In this document: piece after piece, positions 42,133 through 48,963 of the stretch
Layout: each line of letters starts with the position of its first letter
Position numbering within the stretch: the first letter of the stretch is position 1
NCBI GenBank assembly: GCA_036389255.1
Contig: DASVQI010000023.1
Coordinates: 62,001 to 126,000, forward strand
Length of the DNA: 64,000 nucleotides
DNA from: JACVRN01 sp036389255
Lineage (GTDB): Bacteria; Acidobacteriota; Blastocatellia; Pyrinomonadales; Pyrinomonadaceae
Reading direction: 5' to 3'
Notes under the pieces: model-generated
What the model saw: only the letters and a program-made list of their open reading frames with translations
Told to the model about the DNA's origin: nothing
Databases searched by the model: none
Program-made: the position numbers and the translations under genes

Positions 42133-42684
42133 ATGCGTAAGATTCGATATCAAGTAGCATGCAGCCTTGATGGCTACATTGCCGGGCCCAACGATGAGTA
42201 TGATTGGATCGTCATGGATCCGGATATAGACTTTCAGGCGCTTTTCGACCAGTTCGACACCCTCCTGATGGGGCGACATACATTCGAGATAGCAGGAGGA
42301 GACTTCACAAAGATGAAGACATTCGTCTTCTCGCGGTCGCTGCGCCAGGAGGATTACCCGGGTGTCACGATTGTTTCTGAGCAGGTCAAGGAGACGCTTG
42401 ACCATCTGCGTGCGCAGCCGGGTAAGGATATCTGGCTATTCGGAGGTGGTGAGCTATTTCGGAGCTTGCTTGAACTCGGCTGCGTTGACACCGTCGAACC
42501 GGCGTTCATTCCACTGGTGTTGGGTGGTGGCCGGCCGTTCCTCCCGGCTCCTGCCGTCCGCCAGAGGCTGTCACTGGCTCAGCAACGGGTCTACGAGAAG
42601 AGTGGAATCGTCCTGCTGCAGTACGATGTGGTGCCTAAGAGTACCCGGCCCAAATCTACGAAGAGGAAAACCAGCAGGCGATAA
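42133..42684 (+). CDS. Cassette 16: RibD_C/dihydrofolate-reductase-like protein
   Basis: A 183-residue NADPH-dependent reductase fold of the RibD C-terminal type. QVACSLDGYIAGPNDEYDW, LLMGRHTFE, KTFVFSRSL, DIWLFGGGELFRSLLELGCVD and LVLGGGRPF are the family hallmarks. Relatives include YyaP/YwjB-like proteins of unknown substrate; it is distinct from classical FolA and from trimethoprim-resistance DfrA cassettes. A basic tail (RPKSTKRKTSRR) is added. ATG 42133 is the first methionine before the conserved N-terminus; the frame upstream runs through attC15. Confidence 0.85.
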   Translation: MRKIRYQVACSLDGYIAGPNDEYDWIVMDPDIDFQALFDQFDTLLMGRHTFEIAGGDFTKMKTFVFSRSLRQEDYPGVTIVSEQVKETLDHLRAQPGKDIWLFGGGELFRSLLELGCVDTVEPAFIPLVLGGGRPFLPAPAVRQRLSLAQQRVYEKSGIVLLQYDVVPKSTRPKSTKRKTSRR

Positions 42685-42703
42685 CTAGTTCTGTTGACTC
42701 AGG

Positions 42704-42743
42704 GCCTAACCCGGAAATTACGCACCCGACCGAACGGTGCCTA
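42704..42743 (+). repeat. Half attC after cassette 16
   Basis: GCCTAAC (42704-42710) followed by CCGGAAATTACGCACCCGACCG and a second CCTAATGAC, with no right core. It is probably the left end of a divergent attC whose rest was deleted, fusing the reductase cassette to the next small frame. Confidence 0.5.
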
Positions 42744-42890
42744 ATGACTAATTTCGCTCAACCAGCAATTCCTGAAGACAAGAATGTCTTCGCCGGTATC
42801 GGCAGGGAGGCCGATTTAAATTTCGGCGTGTATGCCAAATTGATAGTCGGCGGGGAGATTAATTCCGGCGAAAAGATTGAAATCAGTTGA
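42744..42890 (+). pseudogene. 48-codon frame resembling the end of a MOSC-like domain
   Basis: ATG 42744 to TGA 42890 encodes a short frame whose second half, READLNFGVYAKLIVGGEINS, followed by GEKIEIS, resembles the last strands of MOSC domains (GVYAxVxxGGxIxxGDxV). It has no ribosome site and lacks the catalytic Cys region, so it is most likely the tail of a lost cassette gene. Confidence 0.35.
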
Positions 42891-42906
42891 GGTCGAGTGC
42901 CGGGCG

Positions 42907-43009
42907 ATATAACAACTCGTTCAACCGGAGCGCGAATAAGATTGATTTCATGCGTGAGAATTGCCTTTATTGATGTTGTCTCCGCACCCGGTTAATTTGG
43001 GTGTTCGGC
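42907..43009 (+). repeat. attC16
   Basis: R'' ATATAAC (42907-42913) and R' GTTCGGC (43003-43009), arms CTCGTTCAACCGGAGCGCG and CCGGTTAATTTGGGTG. Both core boxes carry a base off consensus. Confidence 0.85.
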
Positions 43010-43044
43010 GGCCATATACACGTTACAATATACAAGGTGAAGGT

Positions 43045-43258
43045 ATGATGAGTGACGAAACAGTGCTTGAAGAAACAAAGCGTTTCTTAATTGAGCAGAA
43101 GGTGTCATTCGTAAATTCTGCTGTTAATGCAGCTTGTTTGGTTTACCTTTTGGTTATATCTGCTGGGAGGGGATGTATATAGCTATCTCATTGGAGGTGT
43201 CGGAGGGATTGTTTTTTGGATTTTGCTATGGTTAAAGTACTGGCGGAAAAAACTGTAG
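43045..43258 (+). pseudogene. Cassette 17: small membrane protein with frameshift
   Basis: From ATG 43045 the frame reads a polar helix (ETVLEETKRFLIEQKVSFVNS) and a hydrophobic run, then stops at 43180. Shifting frame near 43160 continues with LGGDVYSYLIGGVGGIVFW and a basic end to a stop at 43256-43258, together a plausible two-helix protein of about 71 residues. One inserted or lost base, or programmed frameshifting, would explain it. Confidence 0.55.
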
Positions 43259-43317
43259 CCATATGAATAAAATTTGCAGGCTTAGTTCGTAGTCCAGCAC
43301 GGTTTATCATGACCGAC

Positions 43318-43421
43318 GCCTAACAATTCATTCAACCGGGGCGCGAACAGCTTTGCTTTTACCGAGAACTTGAATCAATCCGCAGAAGATATTTCCCGCC
43401 GCGTCAACTCGGGCGTTAGAT
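43318..43421 (+). repeat. attC17
   Basis: R'' GCCTAAC (43318-43324) and R' GTTAGAT (43415-43421), arms TTCATTCAACCGGGGCGCG and GTCAACTCGGGC. Confidence 0.88.
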
Positions 43422-43470
43422 TGCTTCCTTGATTATATAAAAGTACATATTGAAAGGGACAAAAGAACAT

Positions 43471-44076
43471 ATGAAATTTATCCTATGGATCATATTCACA
43501 ATCTCACCGCTACTTATCTGTCCTACGTTAGTTACTGCGCAATCAAGCGGTTCTCCTCAAAAACCGTCTCTTCAATCAAGCAATACAGAAATATCTGAAG
43601 ACACATCTCTAGAGGAAACACTAAATTGGCTAAAAGAGCAGATAAGAATCCAATCGTTCTATAAAATAAAGTCCGCCATGATGCCCAACTATTTAACCTA
43701 CAAGGTCGTCTCTATTAACTTTGAAGGTTGCACGATTATTTTTAAGGATGTAATCACCGAGACTTCTCCAACCGGTAAAGTCATAACGACACATAATTCA
43801 GAAATAAAGGTTAATATGGCTGATTTGGATTACATGCGAGTCTACTTAGACATGTCCGCGGTGCAGGATTCCGGCAACTATACAGTACATGCATTTACTT
43901 TAGGTAATAGGTCTATAATCCAACATCTTTATGAATTTCGTTCTCGTCGAACGAGTAAACGCGATAACAGACCAAAGGCGCAAATGAGCTTTGTCTTTAC
44001 AAATGAAGATGTCGCCCGTCGAGTAGTTAAGGCTCTAGCACATGCTATTAAGTTATGCAGCACAATGGGAAGATAA
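43471..44076 (+). CDS. Cassette 18: secreted protein, unknown
   Basis: A 201-residue exported protein with a signal peptide (about 1-24). The mature part begins with a Ser/Gln-rich linker, then EETLNWLKEQIR and a beta-rich domain (VSINFEGCTIIFKDVITE, DLDYMRVYLDMS) ending in ARRVVKALAHAIKLC. The EDTSLEETLNWLKEQI pattern occurs in uncharacterised exported proteins. ATG 43471 opens the signal peptide; a TTG lies seven codons upstream. The cassette opens TTAGAT at 43416. Confidence 0.66.
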   Translation: MKFILWIIFTISPLLICPTLVTAQSSGSPQKPSLQSSNTEISEDTSLEETLNWLKEQIRIQSFYKIKSAMMPNYLTYKVVSINFEGCTIIFKDVITETSPTGKVITTHNSEIKVNMADLDYMRVYLDMSAVQDSGNYTVHAFTLGNRSIIQHLYEFRSRRTSKRDNRPKAQMSFVFTNEDVARRVVKALAHAIKLCSTMGR

Positions 44077-44093
44077 CTATAACCGATGACGCA

Positions 44094-44196
44094 ATCTAAC
44101 AACTCGTTCAACCGGAGCGCTAATAGCATTGATTTCATGCGTGAGACTTGAATCTATTGGTGTTGTATACGCCACTGGTTAATTCGGGCTCTGGGT
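44094..44196 (+). repeat. attC18, degenerate right core
   Basis: R'' ATCTAAC (44094-44100) exactly complements the GTTAGAT opening cassette 18. The right end reads GGTTAATTCGGGCTCTGGGTT; the GTT core is replaced by CTCT, so the site is probably disabled. Confidence 0.86.
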
Positions 44197-44230
44197 TGCC
44201 GATATTACGCTGGATTAGAATGTATATACT

Positions 44231-44779
44231 ATGGCTGCTTACTGTGAATTTGCTATCAATGACGATTTGCATAAACCCTATCATGATCTGGAATACGGAT
44301 TCCCTCTCAATGATGATTCCCTTTTGTTCGAAAGATTTATACTTGAAATTAATCAGGCTGGCCTCTCATGGACAACGATTCTGAAGAAGCGCCCGGCCTT
44401 TCGCCAAGCTTATAATGGATTCGATATTGATCTAGTCGCCGCTTATGACGAGATGGATCGAAACAGACTTCTGAATAATGCGGGCATCATACGTAATCGC
44501 CTTAAGGTCAATGCTGCGATTGAGAACGCCCGGCGACTATTGAGGATACGTGAGGAGTCTGGCTCATTCTTAGGATGGTTAAATCATCATCATCCTCGAT
44601 CTAAGGAAGAATGGATAATATTATTCAAGAAAACGTTCTTGTTTACCGGCAGGGAGATTGTTAATGAATTTTTGATGAGTACAGGATACCTGCCGGGCGC
44701 GCACAAGCCGAGTTGCCCAATCTATGAAAAGGTTATTGCTTGCAATCCACCTTGGATAAGTAATGGAAGTGGGCGGTAA
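44231..44779 (+). CDS. tag: Cassette 19: DNA-3-methyladenine glycosylase I (Tag family)
   Basis: A 182-residue base-excision glycosylase that removes 3-methyladenine from alkylated DNA. The core motif ILEINQAGLSWTTILKKR, the RNRLKVNAAIENA segment and LGWL are family hallmarks. The zinc snap is complete: Cys5, His18 (YHD) near the N-terminus and HKPSC near the C-terminus. ATG 44231 gives the family N-terminus. The stop abuts attC19 directly. A DNA-repair enzyme as a cassette could give alkylation tolerance. Confidence 0.88.
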   Translation: MAAYCEFAINDDLHKPYHDLEYGFPLNDDSLLFERFILEINQAGLSWTTILKKRPAFRQAYNGFDIDLVAAYDEMDRNRLLNNAGIIRNRLKVNAAIENARRLLRIREESGSFLGWLNHHHPRSKEEWIILFKKTFLFTGREIVNEFLMSTGYLPGAHKPSCPIYEKVIACNPPWISNGSGR

Positions 44780-44880
44780 GCCCAACAATTCATTCAGCCA
44801 AGGCGGAAATAGCGCGGCTTTCATTCGCGAGGATTGGATGCTTGGCTCAATCTCTCCGCCGCGTTGATTCTGCGTTAGGC
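44780..44880 (+). repeat. attC19
   Basis: R'' GCCCAAC (44780-44786) and R' GTTAGGC (44874-44880), arms TTCATTCAGCCAAGGCGG and CCGCCGCGTTGATTCTGC. Confidence 0.87.
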
Positions 44881-44917
44881 GCTTAAATGTTTAGAATAGG
44901 AAAGGTAAGGTTTGGGG

Positions 44918-45487
44918 ATGAGATATTTTATACGTGCTAGTTTAGTCGTTTTGTTAGTCATTGCGTTTAGCCCGTTTGAGCCTAATCTGGCGCAGAGTGA
45001 CGCGGATATCAAAAGAGGTAAAAAGGAATATGAGGAAACCCATCCCGGCAAGAAAACTTACTTCATTGCAGACATTATAGGCTTGTTAGACCCCGTTGAT
45101 TTCATTATGCCAAGTGCTAAAGCCGTAACACATAAGAGATGGAAAGAAATAGGAGGCGCTATGTTCGGAGCTTTAGTACCTTTCGATAGACCGGCCTCTG
45201 CTTCCAGAGATGATTTCACAACTAGCTATTTTCAGGAGGATGGTAAATTAAAACAGATAATAACAGAATATCTGCTTACCGATGTCTCTTCTTTCCAGAA
45301 ATTCATGGAAGAGCATAAGAAGAATGGGTATCACAAAGTTACTCTATGGAAAGCTGGGTATTTGATGTTCTACATGTTGGAGGGTAGAGGGGAGAAACAA
45401 GGCACCTACTTTATTGTTGTTCCTGTAAAGCCTAAGCTGTTTGACAAAGTTAAAGACTATCAGAGGAAACTGCAAAAGAATCCATAA
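44918..45487 (+). CDS. Cassette 20: secreted protein, unknown
   Basis: A 189-residue exported protein with a signal peptide (about 1-25, MRYFIRASLVVLLVIAF). The mature part is basic and mixed alpha/beta (YFIADIIGLLDPVDFIM, KFMEEHKKNGYHKVTLWKAGYL, YFIVVPVKPKLFDKVKDY). No family recognised. ATG 44918 follows a GGTAAGG-containing leader. It is the last cassette gene before the array breaks off. Confidence 0.65.
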   Translation: MRYFIRASLVVLLVIAFSPFEPNLAQSDADIKRGKKEYEETHPGKKTYFIADIIGLLDPVDFIMPSAKAVTHKRWKEIGGAMFGALVPFDRPASASRDDFTTSYFQEDGKLKQIITEYLLTDVSSFQKFMEEHKKNGYHKVTLWKAGYLMFYMLEGRGEKQGTYFIVVPVKPKLFDKVKDYQRKLQKNP

Positions 45488-45497
45488 GCTAACCCGC

Positions 45498-45545
45498 GCC
45501 CAACAACTCATTCAACCGGAGCGCGGGATAGCATTTCTTTGGTGA
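45498..45545 (+). repeat. attC20, left half only
   Basis: R'' GCCCAAC (45498-45504) and the normal left arm CTCATTCAACCGGAGCGCGG, but no right arm or GTTRRRY core. The array ends here by deletion. Confidence 0.8.
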
Positions 45546-45591
45546 TGATTTACTACACTGAGAAAAGGTATAGGCGAGAACTCCAAGAACC

Positions 45592-45804
45592 TCACGACTT
45601 TTTAGGGCGACGTTGCGGCGGTCTTCTTAAAACAAGCAAGTCTTTGTAGCGATTCTCTATATGATAGATGAGACGTTGATGCGAGATGCCTAGCATTCTC
45701 GCCGCGTGCGTGACTCTGCCTTTAGATAGAATGAGCGCCTGCTTTTTGCGCCACTTCGATGGCGTGTTGAAGTGTAGTGAGACTCGGACACGCCAGCGTA
45801 ACAC
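45592..45804 (-). pseudogene. C-terminal fragment of a Fis-type HTH regulator
   Basis: The frame's last 45 codons encode a Fis-type helix-turn-helix (ILSKGRVTHAARMLGISHQR followed by LIYHIENRYKDLL) and a basic end RRPPQRRPKKS, as at the C-terminus of acidobacterial transcription regulators. The upstream part of the frame is antisense to the recombinase fragment and does not look like protein. The sensory or ATPase part is missing, so the gene was cut when the neighbouring DNA was inserted or deleted. Confidence 0.6.
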
Positions 45805-45959
45805 TTACACTTGATACTTACTCTCACGTGCTTCTGTCTATGCGGCAAGCCGCAACAGACAAGCTTGAAAGCATCTTGTTCGAGAAAAAAACCTTGATAA
45901 AAGAGTCGTCTGAACGATTGGTACACTATGGGCACACAAAAAAAGAAGGCCGACTCTAA
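45783..45959 (+). pseudogene. C-terminal fragment of a phage-type tyrosine recombinase
   Basis: The frame opens at a truncation and reads RLGHASVTLTLDTYSHV, which contains the catalytic His and Tyr motifs of phage and ICE integrases, then a helical tail (QAATDKLESILFEKK) to a stop at 45957-45959. It is not an integron integrase. It ends 29 bp from the 3' end of tRNA-Lys, the classical insertion point of integrases, suggesting an old element at this tRNA gene. Confidence 0.8.
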
Positions 45960-45988
45960 AAGTCGCCCTAACTTATTGATTTAATTGA

Positions 45989-46061
<73 letters not shown>

Positions 46062-46191
46062 GTGCGGGAAATGAGAATTATACGGGCGCGACCGGGGATG
46101 TCAAGCTGGCAAGGGGGCATGTGCGTACAATGCTCGATTTGAGTGCCGCAGTCGTTCGCAAAGTGAGCAGGGTAGGGAATTGCTTGTGGGC

Positions 46192-47508
46192 CTAGACGGC
46201 TTGCAGGAGCGCTTGGCGCATCTCTTCGGCTGTGTGCCATCTCTGGGCAGGGTCTTTGGCGAGCGCACGCTCCACTGCCTGTGTTATCTGAACGGGCACT
46301 TCGGGAGCGCGTCTTTGTATGGGAACGATGGGTTTGTCGAAGATGGCTTTGACGGTTTCGGCTACGTTGGCTTGCGGGCTGATGTCGAGCCCGATTGCGC
46401 CCGTTAAAAGACTGTAGGCCGTCATACCCATGGCATAAATGTCTGAGCCGGGCCGCACGTTGGCGAAGTCGCGTATCTGCTCCGGCGGCATGTAAGCGAA
46501 GGTGCCCGCCACGTCGCCCGCCATAGTCACGCCGCTCATGCCCGTCTGCGTAAAACTCTTGGCGAGGCCGAAATCAGTCAGCTTGGCGCTGTAGTCGGGC
46601 CACTGGCCCTGAACGAGTATGTTCTGGTCTTTGATGTCGCGGTGAATGTAGCCCTTGTTGTGTGCGAACGCGAGCGCGTCGAGTCCCTGCGTGACTATCT
46701 GTATCACTTCCTGATGTGGCAGACGTCCCCCGCGCGCGTCCGCGAGCTTGGCTGCGTCCATCCCTGCCACGAACTCTGTCACAAGATAGATTGTGCCGTT
46801 GTGCGTTCCTCTATCTATGAAGCTGACTATGTGCGGGTGCTGTAGTACGGATGCCACGTCAATCTCGCGCATGAAGCGCTTGATGGCCTGGTCGCTGACG
46901 GCGACTTCCGGCAGCAGCGTCTTGATGGCAACGGCGCGCCCGGTCTTCTCTTCGCGCGCGAGCATGACGCTTCCCATGCCGCCGCGCCCGAGGATTTTTA
47001 TCATCTCGTAGCCGGGGATGGGCTGCGGTCTTCGCCTCAGCTCGGTGCGGCAGTCTTCGCACAGGAAGGTGAGCCGCTCCGTAGGGGAAGATGCTTCGGC
47101 CTGCTCCCGACGCCCGCAGTTGAGGCATTCGACCATGACAATCGCGGGCTGCGTCGGCGGCATGTCCTGACGGCCGTAGCCCTGGCTGTAGGCAGCCTGT
47201 TGTGGCTGGTCAACTGTGACTTCTACGGCGAGCATGGTCTGCCCGCCCTGAATCTTGTCGCCGCTTGAAAGATATGCCTCGTGCACGCGCTGGCCGTTGA
47301 CGAAGGTGCCGTTGGTTGAGCCCAAATCGCGCAGGAAGACGCGCGGCGGAGCAATCTCAAGCAGGCAGTGATGGCGAGAGAAGAAGCGGTCTTCGGGCAG
47401 GCACAGGTGAGCCGTCTCAGCACGCCCTATAAGAAAAGTGTCGTGCTGGTCAAAGGTAAAAGTGCGCCCTATGTGCGGGCCTGATAAAACTCTTAAGGTG
47501 ACTCGCAT
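46192..47508 (-). CDS. FHA-domain Ser/Thr protein kinase
   Basis: A 438-residue cytosolic kinase. Residues 1-95 form an FHA phosphothreonine-binding domain (LIGRAETAHLCLPEDRFFSRHH, GSTNGTFVNG). A zinc-ribbon-like CLNCGRREQ...FLCEDC follows (about 128-155). The kinase domain (about 170-430) has GRGGMGSV, AIKTLL, HRDIKDQN, DFGLA and MPPEQI, all catalytic residues intact. No transmembrane segment is present, unlike typical PknB. FHA plus kinase in one chain suggests docking to its own or another kinase's autophosphorylated site. Two related genes follow. Confidence 0.92.
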   Translation of the reverse strand: MRVTLRVLSGPHIGRTFTFDQHDTFLIGRAETAHLCLPEDRFFSRHHCLLEIAPPRVFLRDLGSTNGTFVNGQRVHEAYLSSGDKIQGGQTMLAVEVTVDQPQQAAYSQGYGRQDMPPTQPAIVMVECLNCGRREQAEASSPTERLTFLCEDCRTELRRRPQPIPGYEMIKILGRGGMGSVMLAREEKTGRAVAIKTLLPEVAVSDQAIKRFMREIDVASVLQHPHIVSFIDRGTHNGTIYLVTEFVAGMDAAKLADARGGRLPHQEVIQIVTQGLDALAFAHNKGYIHRDIKDQNILVQGQWPDYSAKLTDFGLAKSFTQTGMSGVTMAGDVAGTFAYMPPEQIRDFANVRPGSDIYAMGMTAYSLLTGAIGLDISPQANVAETVKAIFDKPIVPIQRRAPEVPVQITQAVERALAKDPAQRWHTAEEMRQALLQAV

Positions 47509-47597
47509 CTACTCGGCTTACAAAAGCCCACAAGAAAAGCGCAAGGGAATGAGAGCGTCGAAAGGGGAGCGGATTTAAGGCTCCCCCGTTTTCAAGC

Positions 47598-48827
47598 CTA
47601 CTTGAATATTTGCAGGTCGTCGAAGGCCACTTCTTCTGTACCGCTCGTGTAGAATCCGGCGAGGCCAAGGGCATAACCCGTGTCTGCTTCGGCCGTCGCC
47701 ACGTACTGGCCGTTGATGTAAAGTACCATCTGCGTACCGCTCGTGCGCACCTCTATCTGATTGGGAGAGGTGCCGGAGCGAATCTGCGAGGCGCTAGTCC
47801 AATCAACTATGGTCGTCTCCTTGCCGTTGCGATGCATGACTATCTTGTAGGATGGCGTCCCTGAAGTCCGTATCAGGAAGCAGTAATCCTCAAGCTCCTT
47901 CTTCTTGCTCATCTCTCCGAAGATGGCGAGGCCGTAGCCGCTTTCGGGCGAGCTGCTGACGCTGCGCGCAGTCACGCGCGTCGTAGCGTTCTCGGTGCGG
48001 AAAGCATCCGGGCTATAGATGACCATGTAGCCGGTGGCAGTTGCGCTGAGGTGATATTCGCCGTTCGTGTACTCGGCGGAGCCAACGTCGGCTGTGCCAG
48101 TCCACCATGCCTCGGACGAGAAATCGTCGCTCACAGATGGCTTGCCGCTAGTCGTGGTCGAGTTAGTGTTGTTGGCGTTAGACGCGTTCGTGTTGTTGGC
48201 GTTGTTCGCGGAGCCGTTGCGATTCGTCCTATTGGCTGTCTGGTTGGAGTTGTTGGAATTGTTCTTGTTGGTGTTGTTCGACTTCATGCTGGCCAGAATG
48301 CCAATCACGACGGCCGCGCCCACGCCCAGCACTACCAGCAGACTGATTCCTCCCACAATCCATGGCAACGCGCTCTTTTTCTTTGGGGCACCGGGGAAAG
48401 GCGGCGGCGGTTGCGCTCCGCCCCAGCCGGGCGTAGGCGTGTACTGGCCCGGTTGCTGAGATGGCGGCGGGAACTGGCCGCTCGCAGGGCCGCCGTACTG
48501 GCTGCCCTGTTGGCCGCCTTGCTGGCCATACTGGCCGCCGGGTTGGCCGAAGCCGCCGGGCTGACCGAACTGCCCACTGGCTGGCCCGCCGGGGCCGCTC
48601 GCTGGCCCACCGGGTTGCGAGCCCCACTGGCTGCCCGAAGCTCCGCCTGCGCCCTGACCTGCGGTGTCGCGCGGCGGCGTAAACGGAATAGTCAGGTTAG
48701 GGTCAAAGCTTCCGCTTCCGGCAGGCGGCGCGTCGCCTCCGACCGTGAGAAGCGGCGCACCGTCCTCAAGGCAGAAGCTCATGGAATCATCTGAATAGGT
48801 CTTATTACAGGTAGGGCATTTCTTCAT
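47598..48827 (-). CDS. Zinc-ribbon, single-pass protein with LamG/DUF1080-like domain
   Basis: A 409-residue membrane protein in four parts: an N-terminal ribbon KKCPTCNKTYSDDSMSFCLEDG; a Gly/Gln/Pro-rich disordered region (about 30-145); a membrane helix (about 153-177, PWIVGGISLLVVLGVGAAVV); an Asn/Thr-rich linker; and an external beta-sandwich (about 225-409) of concanavalin-like type (YGLAIFGEMSKKKELEDYCFLI, VDWTSASQI, FDDLQIFK). Such domains bind carbohydrate. Placed between two kinases, it may be a substrate or sensor for them. Confidence 0.75.
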   Translation of the reverse strand: MKKCPTCNKTYSDDSMSFCLEDGAPLLTVGGDAPPAGSGSFDPNLTIPFTPPRDTAGQGAGGASGSQWGSQPGGPASGPGGPASGQFGQPGGFGQPGGQYGQQGGQQGSQYGGPASGQFPPPSQQPGQYTPTPGWGGAQPPPPFPGAPKKKSALPWIVGGISLLVVLGVGAAVVIGILASMKSNNTNKNNSNNSNQTANRTNRNGSANNANNTNASNANNTNSTTTSGKPSVSDDFSSEAWWTGTADVGSAEYTNGEYHLSATATGYMVIYSPDAFRTENATTRVTARSVSSSPESGYGLAIFGEMSKKKELEDYCFLIRTSGTPSYKIVMHRNGKETTIVDWTSASQIRSGTSPNQIEVRTSGTQMVLYINGQYVATAEADTGYALGLAGFYTSGTEEVAFDDLQIFK

Positions 48828-48963
48828 TGGGGGCCTCGTTCAATCCCTTCTCGTTAAGGAAAGAAAGCTATGGTTTAAGTTTAAGCTAGATGCTCGAAAG
48901 CAAGTTACGGATGCTCTTTTACTTCACTACTCAAAGAGCATTATACGGCAAGTGGCTGCTATC

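Larger units (their letters stand above)
30604..45545 (+). mobile_element. Chromosomal integron with about 20 gene cassettes
   Basis: The element comprises a truncated integron-integrase gene on the minus strand, a candidate attI, and a plus-strand array of cassettes separated by attC sites. Nearly every gene is followed by a site beginning RYYYAACAACTCATTCAACC and ending GGTTAATTCGGGCGTTRRRY. All cassette genes run in the same direction and have unrelated functions. The array is poorer in GC than its flanks. Some attC sites are partly deleted and the integrase is broken, so the array is probably now immobile by itself, though intact attC sites could be used by an integrase supplied elsewhere. 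Confidence 0.93.

Noticed and set aside
42133..42684. Trimethoprim-resistance dfrA cassette
   Set aside because: Motifs are those of the RibD C-terminal family, not of FolA/DfrA, so no resistance claim is made.
31131..45545. Regular repeats between short genes taken as a CRISPR array
   Set aside because: The repeats are about 100 bp imperfect palindromes with GTTRRRY ends and are separated by whole genes, not by 30-40 bp spacers; they are attC sites.
48051..48794. 247-codon plus-strand frame
   Set aside because: Antisense to the Gly/Gln-rich region of the zinc-ribbon/LamG-like protein; a low-complexity artefact.
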